64,000 nt of DNA from CAZPMT01 sp964587655 (GTDB lineage Bacteria; Hydrogenedentota; Hydrogenedentia; Hydrogenedentales; SLHB01). The position numbers were made by a program, and so were the translations under genes. The notes beneath the pieces are model-generated. The model was not told where the DNA came from and searched no databases. It was given only the letters and a program-made list of their open reading frames with translations. The DNA lies in contig CAZPMT010000004.1 in NCBI GenBank assembly GCA_964587655.1, forward strand, positions 1-64,000, given 5' to 3'. Below are positions 57,114-64,000 of the stretch, in pieces; position 1 is the stretch's first letter; every line of letters begins with the position of its first letter.

Positions 57114-59075
57114 GTGAGATTCGGTAGACGAAACAAGACAAAGCCGATTTCGGTGCGACGGGAAGTGGGGGATTTTCCGGAAGCGACGCTTGGTCCGGTC
57201 GCCGCTGAAGAGCGTAGCGCGCTCCTGTCTTTCGAAAGCACCGGGAACGCGGCCCCGTTGCCGCACGCGAACAACGGTTCCGGCGGCGGCGATCCGACGC
57301 AGCAACTTGGTACGGCCCTGGGCCGTTTCCACCGATACGTCATGAAAGGGCAAGCGGGCGCGCCGCAGGAGTTCTGGTCGGATGACTGCATGAATCAGTT
57401 GGCGGCGGCCATCGAGATTGCGATCTCTGAGAACTGGATGCATCTGGTGGAAGCGCTCACGGACGTCGCCCGCATCTTGCAGTCCTATGAGAACGCAGGC
57501 TACGCACGGCAGTGCGTCCCGTTTCTGATCGAGAGCTACGAGATCCTATCTCTCATGGTCGGAGACTTGATGGTGAACAACACCGGTTCGGGGGTAATGG
57601 AGAAGTGGCGCGAGCGTTACCGCAACGCCGTCGACGAACTGACCTCAGCGGGATTGGCGCTCGTGCTCGACGACGACCATGAGGAGTTGGGACCGCATAT
57701 TCCGGCCGAACGGACACCCGAGATAATCCCCTTCGAACGTCCGCAGGACGAAGCGGCCGTTGCGGCTGCGCCTGGCAAGGAATACCTGCGCAATGAGCCG
57801 GTCCTTGATTCGTTCTTTCCTTTTCTGGACACGCGCGATGCTGGAGAAGACGCGGAGGAACCGGCCGGCGCTGGAGTGCCGCCTTCTCCATCGGCACCCG
57901 AGTCGTCGGTCGTTCTCGTCGAAGAGACGCCCGTTGCGGAAGCCCGTACCGAAGACACGGAGGCCGCTGCGCTGCTGGATTCGCTTTGTGACGAGTTGTC
58001 GCTTCTCGACAAGTTTTCCGAGGCCGAACGCGCGCCTCGGCTGCGTGTCGTCATCGAGAAGGTTTCGCAGCTCGAGGGCCTTGCGAGCGAGCGAGGGCTG
58101 GAACTGCCGCAACGCGTGTGCGGGCGCATGACGGAACTTTGCGACGCCGCACTGTTTATCAAGACACGGCAAACTGTGGCGAAAAGGGACGGGGCCTTGT
58201 TGGATCGTTTCCTCGATACGGCGTATGCCTTTTGCGAAGCGTACGTCGAGGCGGCCAAGGACGCGGAGAGTGAAACGGCGGAGACCTGGATGAGCGATAC
58301 GGAGTCGTTGCTTGACGCGCTTGCGGAAGCGGCGCAGGTAGAGAACACGGAGGCGGTCGAAGAGGAAGCGGCCGTCGATGGGAATGCATCGCCGGAATCC
58401 CTTCTCGAGACGGCTCAAAAGGCCGTGGCGAGGGGCGACGTCGCCGGTGCGAAGTCGCTGGCGCTTCAGGCGGCGGCGCATATAGCGCGCACGGAAGCGG
58501 AAAAAGCCGAGGATCGCGTGCGCGAAGCAGAGACGCGGCTTCGTGAAGGCGCCGATGCTATAGACCGCGGCAGGTCGGGCGTGAAGAAGTCGGAACAAGA
58601 GGTCGTGGTAGCGGAATCGCGCGTGACCGAGGGCGAAGGCGAACTGACGGACGCCCGCGAAAGCGTGACGCAGGCGACTGAAAAGGTCGGCGGGATCGAT
58701 CGCCGGGCCGGCGAGATCGACGAGCAGATACGTGCTCTTATGGCGGCGCGCCAAGCCGAGGAAGCGAAGCGTGCGGAGGCCAACGTCGAGCTAGAGCGGA
58801 ATCGCGAACTGGAGATCCGGGCGGAAGCGGATCTGAGATCCTTACAGGAAGCGGAAGATGCAGCCCGCCTTCGGCTCGAGAACACCAGACAACAGGTCAA
58901 GGACCTTCAGCGGCGGCGTACCGAGCTCGAGGCCGCGCTGGCGCGGGGCCGTGAAACGCTGACGCGCCATCGGGCTTCCCTGTCGGACATTGAACGGACC
59001 GTGTCCCAACTTCATTCCGCCGGGAGTCCAGCGACCGCCGAGGCGGGGGAGCAGCAGGAAGAACTACTTTTCTAG
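57114..59075 (+). CDS. Large coiled-coil protein upstream of ftsA, function unknown
   Basis: A 653-residue protein starting at GTG 57114, 8 nt after GGAGG. The first 200 residues are globular and helical (CMNQLAAAIEIAISENWMHL, RQCVPFLIESYEILSLMVGD); an acidic Ala/Glu/Pro linker follows; residues about 470-630 are a long coiled coil (VREAETRLREGADAIDRGRS, AEANVELERNRELEIRAEAD). No signal peptide or membrane segment. It precedes the FtsA-like gene by 70 bases, so a part in cell division or shape is possible. No known family. Confidence 0.7.
   Translation: MRFGRRNKTKPISVRREVGDFPEATLGPVAAEERSALLSFESTGNAAPLPHANNGSGGGDPTQQLGTALGRFHRYVMKGQAGAPQEFWSDDCMNQLAAAIEIAISENWMHLVEALTDVARILQSYENAGYARQCVPFLIESYEILSLMVGDLMVNNTGSGVMEKWRERYRNAVDELTSAGLALVLDDDHEELGPHIPAERTPEIIPFERPQDEAAVAAAPGKEYLRNEPVLDSFFPFLDTRDAGEDAEEPAGAGVPPSPSAPESSVVLVEETPVAEARTEDTEAAALLDSLCDELSLLDKFSEAERAPRLRVVIEKVSQLEGLASERGLELPQRVCGRMTELCDAALFIKTRQTVAKRDGALLDRFLDTAYAFCEAYVEAAKDAESETAETWMSDTESLLDALAEAAQVENTEAVEEEAAVDGNASPESLLETAQKAVARGDVAGAKSLALQAAAHIARTEAEKAEDRVREAETRLREGADAIDRGRSGVKKSEQEVVVAESRVTEGEGELTDARESVTQATEKVGGIDRRAGEIDEQIRALMAARQAEEAKRAEANVELERNRELEIRAEADLRSLQEAEDAARLRLENTRQQVKDLQRRRTELEAALARGRETLTRHRASLSDIERTVSQLHSAGSPATAEAGEQQEELLF
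58163..58180. repeat. Degenerate copy of the CACAGTTTG palindrome family inside a coding sequence
   Basis: GACACGGCAAACTGTGGC resembles one arm of the CCACAGTTTGTCG palindrome (complement GCCACAGTTTGCCG) and is read in frame (TRQTVAK). Only one arm is convincing, so this copy is tentative. Confidence 0.35.
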
Positions 59076-59136
59076 GCTGTAGGCTGTAGGAAAACATGTC
59101 ACCTTCAGCCTACAGCCTTCAGCCTCTCTAAAGGAC
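59076..59136. repeat. GGCTGTAGG palindromic repeat, copy A
   Basis: GGCTGTAGGCTGTAGG on one arm, then CCTTCAGCCTACAGCC on the other, with CTTCAGCCTCTCTA at the end. It lies between the coiled-coil gene and ftsA. One of four copies of the family within 2.8 kb (also at 60482, 61207 and 61769). Confidence 0.75.
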
Positions 59137-59145
59137 GTTACATAC

Positions 59146-60483
59146 GTGCGCAGAAAAGAGGAAATCGTCGGGGTAGTGGATTTCGGATCGAGGGAAGTGC
59201 GCGTCCTTGTGGCCCGCAAGGATCACGAGGGCATGATCCAGGTCATCGGACACGGAGCCGAACCATCGCGGGGATGCATATCCCAGGGGGTGATTCAGGA
59301 CCTGAACTCCGCGCGCACCGTCCTCAAGAAGGCGCTCGACGCGGCCGAGAAAGAGGCTCAGGTGAACGTGAGTTCGCTTTTCTGTGCAATCAATGGGCGG
59401 AACGTCGAGACCTTCATCTGCGAGGGCAACGTGAAGCTCGACCGGGGCGTGGTCGAGATTCCGCACCTGCGTGAGGCCATTGACATAGCGTCGCGGGAGA
59501 TCCTTGCGCCCGGCAAGTACGTCACGACTTCTATTACTGCCCAGGAATGGTACGTGGACGAACTGCCCGTTATGGATCCGTTGGGCATTCACGGCCAGGT
59601 GCTGAAGACCCGCGTGCATTTCGCGCGTATCCCATCGGTCATCACGGACAATCTTGTGAACTGCGTCGAGTCTCTGGGCCGGCGCCTCGAGGATCTCATC
59701 TTCACGCCCCTGGCCAGCGCCCAGGGATGTCTCACCCCTGAAGAAATGGAGATCGGCGTCGCCGCGCTCGATATGGGACGCACCACAACGGGCCTGGCCG
59801 TCTACCGCAACTATCGGATACTCGGCTCGCAGTGCTTCGAGTGGGGCGGATACCACATCACGCGCGATCTCGCCGCGGGACTGCACATCTCTTTCGAGGA
59901 AGCCGATGACCTTATCATGTCGTACGGCATTTCTCAGGAGCGGATCGACGCCACAGTTTGTCGTGGCCTGACAAACCGTGACGCGAGGGACGAAGAAGAG
60001 GACGAACTCACGCTGAGCCGTGACAACCCGCCCGTATTACCGGCCGACACACGGGCAAGGACCCCCGTCAAGCTGAAAACCGCGGTCCAAGGCGCTCCTT
60101 CCGTGGTCGACCGCGGAGAGATCGAAATGATCATCCACGCGCGGGCAAAGGAACTTCTCACGCGCGTGCGACAGTACCTGCAATCGCGCGGCCTGGCCAA
60201 GAACCTCGTGTGCGGCGTCGTCCTCACCGGCGGAATGACCGAGATCCGCAATGCGACCGAGCTGGCCCAGACCGTGTTCCAAGTCCCCTGCCGGAAGGGA
60301 ATCCCAAGCGCCGTCGATATCCTGCCCCAGACCGTTCGCGGGCCGGCCTACGCCGCCGCCGTGGGCGTCGTCCGCCACGCGTTCATCTACCGCGAAGCCG
60401 CCCGCACCGGACGGATCGACGCCGAAGCAGGGACTTCGATCATCCGCTCGATCTGGAATTGGCTAACGAAATACCTGTTCTGA
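59146..60483 (+). CDS. ftsA: Cell-division protein FtsA-like (actin fold)
   Basis: A 445-residue FtsA: phosphate-1 motif VGVVDFGSREVRVLVA, SHS2-type insert region (SLFCAINGRNVETFICEGNV), phosphate-2 motif ALDMGRTTTGLAVY, and adenosine motif VVLTGGMTEIRNATELAQ. It would anchor FtsZ to the membrane through the C-terminal helix (SIWNWLTKYL). An insertion of a palindromic repeat (residues about 268-280) adds a short charged loop. GTG 59146 start. No ftsZ or ftsQ follows, so the division cluster is broken here. Confidence 0.88.
   Translation: MRRKEEIVGVVDFGSREVRVLVARKDHEGMIQVIGHGAEPSRGCISQGVIQDLNSARTVLKKALDAAEKEAQVNVSSLFCAINGRNVETFICEGNVKLDRGVVEIPHLREAIDIASREILAPGKYVTTSITAQEWYVDELPVMDPLGIHGQVLKTRVHFARIPSVITDNLVNCVESLGRRLEDLIFTPLASAQGCLTPEEMEIGVAALDMGRTTTGLAVYRNYRILGSQCFEWGGYHITRDLAAGLHISFEEADDLIMSYGISQERIDATVCRGLTNRDARDEEEDELTLSRDNPPVLPADTRARTPVKLKTAVQGAPSVVDRGEIEMIIHARAKELLTRVRQYLQSRGLAKNLVCGVVLTGGMTEIRNATELAQTVFQVPCRKGIPSAVDILPQTVRGPAYAAAVGVVRHAFIYREAARTGRIDAEAGTSIIRSIWNWLTKYLF
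59951..59981. repeat. CCACAGTTTGTCG palindrome inside the ftsA gene
   Basis: CCACAGTTTGTCGTGGCCTG followed by ACAAACCGTGA; a near-perfect inverted repeat of the dispersed family, read in frame in FtsA as TVCRGLTNRD. Confidence 0.65.
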
Positions 60484-60541
60484 AGGCTGTAGGAAGACAG
60501 GTCATCCGCCGCCTATAGCCTTCAGCCTTCAGCCTCTCTAC
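60482..60541. repeat. GGCTGTAGG palindromic repeat, copy B
   Basis: AAGGCTGTAGGAAGACAGG, then CTATAGCCTTCAGCCTTC and AGCCTCTCTA, 60 bases between the convergent ftsA and mnmA stops. It may act as a bidirectional terminator for both genes as well as a repeat. Confidence 0.75.
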
Positions 60542-60552
60542 ATGCAGGACCT

Positions 60553-61731
60553 CTACTGTTCGTCAGCGGGTATTACGCCGCCGGCCACGATGGCGTCATC
60601 GGCGTCATACAATACAATATGCTGGCCGGGCGCCGGGGCGAACACGGGCGGGTCGAACGTTACTTCAAACGCATCCTTGCTGATACCGGAGATGACGCAT
60701 GGTTCGGGATGACCCACGGACCGGACCTTGCCTCGTAGCGACTCGCCTACGTTAAGCTTCTCCGGCTGGAGCACGTTGACGCGTACCGCGCGGACACGTG
60801 TCTCGTACCCGGCGGCCCTGGGCCCGACGATCACGGCGTTATCCTCGGGCACAAGCTTGATGACATACAAAGGTTCGGGGTTTGAAATGCGAAGGCCCCG
60901 GCGCTGTCCCACGGTGAAGTTGTGGAGTCCCGTATGCTCGCCCAAGCGCTTGCCGGCGGCGTCGAGAATTGGACCGGGCCGAGACGGCATGTCCCGAAGC
61001 AGCGCACGATAGTCGCCTTCCGCTGCGAAGCACAGTTCCATGCTGTCGGGCTTGCCTGCGACGAAGATCCGGCACGCGGAGGCGGCTTGCCGCACCTCGT
61101 TCTTCGTGAGGCCGCCCAAGGGGAAGTGGAGAAAGGCGAGGCGGTCTCGCGGCACGCCGTAGAGGAAATAACTTTGATCGCGCGCCGAGTCCTTCGCGCG
61201 CCTTAAGAGGCCATAGGCTGTAGGCTGTAAGCTGTAGGCCGTAGGTGAACTGTCTTCCTTCAGCCTACAGCCTTCGGCCTCCAGGCGTGCGTAATGGCCC
61301 GTCGCAAGATGTTCGATTCCGAGACGTTCCCGGAGCAGGTCCCAGACGAGATGAAACTTCAGGTGCGTATTGCAGTCGACACAAGGGCTCGGAGTATTGC
61401 CTTCACTGTAAGATCTCCGAAACGGGTCTATCACAAAGACACGAAACACCTCTTCCGTATCGACGAAGTAATGCGGCAACCCGAGGTCCTTGCATACAAG
61501 GGCGGCCTCCGTGCCGCAACACGGGCGGCGAATCGAGCACGCATCCACCACCGGAATCTTCATAGTGATTCCGACCACGTCCCAACCGGCGTCGCGCAGA
61601 AGCATCGCTGTCACGCTGCTGTCAACCCCGCCGCTCATGAGGACCGCGATAGGCGTCCCTGTCCGCTCGGGCGAAACGTACTCGAACGTCGGCGGAAGCA
61701 GCCTTGGCAGTACCTCATCGACGGGCGGCAT
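60553..61731 (-). CDS. mnmA: tRNA-specific 2-thiouridylase MnmA (with an in-frame repeat insertion)
   Basis: A 392-residue MnmA, which makes 2-thiouridine at U34 of tRNA. The PP-loop VLMSGGVDSSVTAML, catalytic cysteine in TPSPCVDCN, second cysteine in SACRIFVAGK and the LHNFTVGQRRGL block are present. Between GHYARLE and RRAKDSARDQSYFLYG, where other MnmA have a short loop, about 20 extra residues (SSPTAYSLQPTAYGLLR) are read from a palindromic repeat. ATG 61731 has a GGGAG SD 8 nt upstream. Convergent with ftsA. Confidence 0.95.
   Translation of the reverse strand: MPPVDEVLPRLLPPTFEYVSPERTGTPIAVLMSGGVDSSVTAMLLRDAGWDVVGITMKIPVVDACSIRRPCCGTEAALVCKDLGLPHYFVDTEEVFRVFVIDPFRRSYSEGNTPSPCVDCNTHLKFHLVWDLLRERLGIEHLATGHYARLEAEGCRLKEDSSPTAYSLQPTAYGLLRRAKDSARDQSYFLYGVPRDRLAFLHFPLGGLTKNEVRQAASACRIFVAGKPDSMELCFAAEGDYRALLRDMPSRPGPILDAAGKRLGEHTGLHNFTVGQRRGLRISNPEPLYVIKLVPEDNAVIVGPRAAGYETRVRAVRVNVLQPEKLNVGESLRGKVRSVGHPEPCVISGISKDAFEVTFDPPVFAPAPGQHIVLYDADDAIVAGGVIPADEQ
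61207..61280. repeat. GGCTGTAGG palindromic repeat, copy C, inside mnmA
   Basis: GGCCATAGGCTGTAGGCTGT on one arm and CTACAGCCTTCGGCCTCC on the other. It is read in frame in mnmA on the minus strand (AEGCRLKEDSSPTAYSLQP). Same family as copies at 59076, 60482 and 61769. Confidence 0.8.
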
Positions 61732-61768
61732 TCGTAAGACTCCCTATGCTTGCTCCGAAACGGGCGGA

Positions 61769-61815
61769 GAGGCTGTAGGCTGAAGGAAGACAGGCCACCT
61801 TCAGCCATGAAGCCT
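61769..61815. repeat. GGCTGTAGG palindromic repeat, copy D
   Basis: GAGAGGCTGTAGGCTGAAGG, then CCTTCAGCCATGAAGCCTAT: a diverged copy in the mnmA-pyrE gap. One arm is worn. Confidence 0.6.
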
Positions 61816-62066
61816 ATGGATAGTATCATGACGAGAGTGAAAGGGACATGTCGCCACACCGCAGGCATTGCAGGCGGTAATGTGTGGCATTACTAGAGAA
61901 TCGCGACGGAGTCTCGCGATGGCCTCTTTGGCTTCTTCGTATACCGGGTATGCCGGTGTTATCCTGGCGCTGAATGGTGTGGCATAGCTGAGCGTTGAAG
62001 AATAGCCCTCGCGATTCGCCGCTCAGCCGCGAGCTTCCGTCGACCGCGCAAGAGATAGGAGGAGAA
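61816..62066. promoter_or_regulatory. Upstream region of pyrE
   Basis: A 250-bp gap containing short self-complementary parts (CGCAGGCATTGCAGGCGG; ATCGCGACGGAGTCTCGCGAT) and the pyrE SD AGGAGG (62058-62063). The second forms a hairpin (ATCGCGA / TCGCGAT), possibly an attenuator or a terminator of an upstream transcript. No clear -35/-10 pair. Confidence 0.4.
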
Positions 62067-62639
62067 ATGACGCCAAACCAGAAGGAGCTTCTGGCCCGAA
62101 GAATCCACGAGGTCTCACACCTGAAAGGACAATTTCTGCTCAGGTCGGGCGTCGTCAGTGATGAGTACTTTGACAAATACCGTTTCGAATCGGATCCCGC
62201 ATTGGTCAACGACATCGCGCAGGCCATGCGCGAGTTGATTCCGGACCGCGCTGACGCCCTTGCCGGGCTCGAAATGGGCGGAATCCCCATCGCGACGGTG
62301 CTCTCGCAGCTCACGGGTATCCCGGCGCTCTTCGTGCGCAAAAAGGCAAAGGAATACGGAACATGCAAGCTCGCCGAGGGAGGAAGTGCGCAAGGATTGC
62401 GGCTCGTGATTATTGAAGACGTCATCACCTCCGGCGGGCAGATCGCCGCCTCAGCCAAAGAACTGCGGGCGCTTGGCGCGAATATCGTGCGCGTCATCGG
62501 CGTCATAGATCGCGAAGCCGGCGGAGTGAAGAACCTGGCGGAGGAAGGTCTTGAACTCCGCGCACTATTCACCATGAGCGAATTGAAACGTGCGGCACGA
62601 GAGTTACAGGGCGGCGGCGGATTCGAATCGTCCACATGA
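62067..62639 (+). CDS. pyrE: Orotate phosphoribosyltransferase
   Basis: A 190-residue enzyme that makes OMP from orotate and PRPP in pyrimidine synthesis. The PRPP-binding motif VIIEDVITSGGQ and the conserved KAKEYGT loop are clear; FDKYRFESDPAL is the opening. ATG 62067 follows AGGAGG by 3-5 nt. A monocistronic gene here; carB at the window start belongs to the same pathway. Confidence 0.95.
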   Translation: MTPNQKELLARRIHEVSHLKGQFLLRSGVVSDEYFDKYRFESDPALVNDIAQAMRELIPDRADALAGLEMGGIPIATVLSQLTGIPALFVRKKAKEYGTCKLAEGGSAQGLRLVIIEDVITSGGQIAASAKELRALGANIVRVIGVIDREAGGVKNLAEEGLELRALFTMSELKRAARELQGGGGFESST

Positions 62640-62654
62640 CTGACCATGCCGCGC

Positions 62655-62714
62655 TGTGTTAATCCGTGTTAGTCCGTGTTCGTCTGTGGTTCAAGCGCCG
62701 AATTCAGGGTTATG
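62655..62714. repeat. 10-bp periodic intergenic motif plus a possible terminal repeat
   Basis: TTAATCCGTG, TTAGTCCGTG and TTCGTCTGTG follow one another with period 10, then GGTTCAAGCGCCGAATTCAG. The last part, CCGAATTCAGGGTTA, resembles the terminal repeats of the MITE-like element at 12068 and 52426, suggesting a partial copy. Confidence 0.5.
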
Positions 62715-64000
62715 GGCTAAGTTGGGACTTCAGGTCATTGACAGGTATGCCGCGGGCATCCGTAATACGGAAGATGAACCCCCAGTCCTTGCGGTTATTG
62801 CAGACCTTCAGCAGGATGGGCGTCGTTCCAGCGGGAAGCGTCAGCGGAACAATGTCGCGGTCCAGAATTACGCGTCCTTCCTCCGGGGTCTCGTAGGCGA
62901 GCTTGCCACCCACCCAGAGTTTCCAGGCGTCGTTGGCCCCGACGCGAATCTGTACGTCGCGCGCCGCGGCGCTGCTCACGTAACACGCCGCGTAGGCGCA
63001 TACCTCCTCGGACGGCTGTAGGGCCTTCGCGAGGTCGACCGACGCGTGCTTCGGTGCGGCGCGATAATCGGACCAGCGCACTCTCCCTCCGATTCCGTCA
63101 TATTCTCCCTCCAGGTTCAATTCCGTTTCAGGCGGATATGCGGTCGCATATCCCTTCTTGTCCTTGTTGTCGAACGGACCGATCAGCATCCAATGCGTCT
63201 GCGTGCCCATCCCCTTCGCGAGATCGATCTCCTCGCCGCGATGAATCCGTAGCCCGAGATCCCAAAGCATCTTGTTCAACGCCGCTGCCGGACTCGACGA
63301 ATAGACGCCGGCCGGCATCAATCCCACCTCGACTTCCTCGCGCGGGCCGGCAAAGGTCGGCACGAGTGCAAGACCCAAATCGGGCGCGTAATCTCGGAGC
63401 GCCAGATTCCGCAGGGCCTTTGCCGTCGCCACGTAATCCGGGTTTGTTGCGACCTCGCGATCCGCGATGACGCGCATGATGCCCTCGCGCCTGTCAACGT
63501 CGGCGCGTCCCTGCGCATCCGATCCCAACATGAACGGGCGCAGGTTGTGGCTGTAAATCCAGTTGTAGCGCCGCGACATCATCAGCGAGGCGGCAAACGC
63601 CTGTCGGAACTCATCGACCGAAGGTTCCGCGCCGTGGTACTCGTCGCTGTCAATACCGAACGGCCACAGACCCGCCGAGATCGAGCAGTTTTCCAACCAA
63701 TACTTCTTGCCTCGGTCGGAAAGCATCATGCTGTACAGGCTGTTGCAGAGCCAGCCGTGCCCGAGCATGTAGCGGATGTTCGGGCGGCGGTACGTATACT
63801 CGGCGCAAAGGTGCACGCCGGGGGCCTTGCGCCGCGCCGCCTCCTCGATCCAGGCGGATTGAATGACGCTTCCAAGCGCGAACGAGCCTTCTGGAAGCGT
63901 CAGGAGGACCATACTGGGGAACTCGTCGTACATGACCTGCGCCACGCGGGTCATGCGCGCGCGGATCTTCGCCACGAGTTCCTTGCGCGAGAAATTCTGG
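62710..64000 (-). CDS. Hypothetical secreted-type protein, 5' end outside window
   Basis: Partial: the frame runs open to base 64000. About 430 residues are visible. The first part (QNFSRKELVAKIRARMTRVA, GWLCNSLYSMMLSDRGKKYW, SRRYNWIYSHNLRPFMLGSD) resembles a TIM-barrel or glycosidase-like domain. The second part (HWMLIGPFDNKDKKGYATAY, YAACYVSSAAARDVQIRVGA, NDAWKLWVGGKLAYETPEEG) is a beta-sandwich often found at the end of secreted carbohydrate-active proteins. Function not recognised. Confidence 0.65.
   Translation of the reverse strand, partial: QNFSRKELVAKIRARMTRVAQVMYDEFPSMVLLTLPEGSFALGSVIQSAWIEEAARRKAPGVHLCAEYTYRRPNIRYMLGHGWLCNSLYSMMLSDRGKKYWLENCSISAGLWPFGIDSDEYHGAEPSVDEFRQAFAASLMMSRRYNWIYSHNLRPFMLGSDAQGRADVDRREGIMRVIADREVATNPDYVATAKALRNLALRDYAPDLGLALVPTFAGPREEVEVGLMPAGVYSSSPAAALNKMLWDLGLRIHRGEEIDLAKGMGTQTHWMLIGPFDNKDKKGYATAYPPETELNLEGEYDGIGGRVRWSDYRAAPKHASVDLAKALQPSEEVCAYAACYVSSAAARDVQIRVGANDAWKLWVGGKLAYETPEEGRVILDRDIVPLTLPAGTTPILLKVCNNRKDWGFIFRITDARGIPVNDLKSQLSP

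Overview
This is a GC-rich (by eye about 60%) chromosomal window from a Gram-negative bacterium: it carries a SurA-like chaperone, a signal-peptide lipoprotein, a prepilin and NagZ-like and LysM cell-wall proteins. The gene set (H-X-DG prepilin of the DUF1559 type, six-hairpin glycosidases, propeller-plus-helical secreted proteins, a DUF4091/GH123-like enzyme, an ECF sigma factor) suits an uncultured, carbohydrate-degrading lineage of the PVC or Hydrogenedentota/Sumerlaeota kind. The phylum is inference only; there is no rRNA in the window.

Layout. 1-12 kb: the 3' two thirds of carB, a large secreted six-hairpin glycosidase-like protein, tRNA-Ser(UGA), a propeller protein, and a translationally coupled trio (small membrane protein, parvulin-type isomerase, M23 peptidase). 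12.3-23.4 kb: a tight minus-strand run of 14 phage structural and lysis genes (portal, prohead protease, fibre-like protein, two small membrane proteins, a LigD-phosphoesterase-like protein, decoration protein, major capsid, connector, Dit-like protein, a tail protein carrying a staphylococcal-nuclease domain, fibre, M15 peptidase, a holin-like protein). No terminase, tape measure, integrase or repressor is visible, and a 5'-truncated glycosidase remnant abuts its upstream edge. 24-36 kb: a sodium-solute symporter, an ECF sigma factor fused to a PheS-like domain, a prepilin, a DUF4091 protein, a GH3/LysM protein and an InlB-repeat protein. 35.7-41.7 kb: a surface-glycan locus (epimerase, DUF2905, PIG-L deacetylase, two GT4 glycosyltransferases, a NodU/CmcH carbamoyltransferase). 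42-50 kb: a UroD-family protein, recF with dciA, a YhaM-like nuclease, a HAD hydrolase, a lipoprotein, a second PIG-L protein, a SIMPL protein, and a UDG/Rrf2 pair divergent from a thymidylate-synthase-like gene. 51-64 kb: mnmE, a RmlD-like/DegT pair, a paralogue of the propeller protein, a coiled-coil protein followed by ftsA, mnmA, pyrE and a partial secreted protein.

The most striking features are (i) the ECF-sigma/PheS-like fusion, (ii) two nucleic-acid enzyme domains (SNase, LigD phosphoesterase) inside an apparently incomplete but intact-looking phage particle cluster, and (iii) several families of small palindromic or period-9 repeats. Some sit between genes and others are read in frame inside mnmA, ftsA, the GH3/LysM gene and the six-hairpin glycosidase gene.

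There is no CRISPR array, insertion sequence with transposase, or rRNA in the window. Start codons were moved inward from the longest reading frame wherever a Shine-Dalgarno (SD) sequence or signal peptide decided it.
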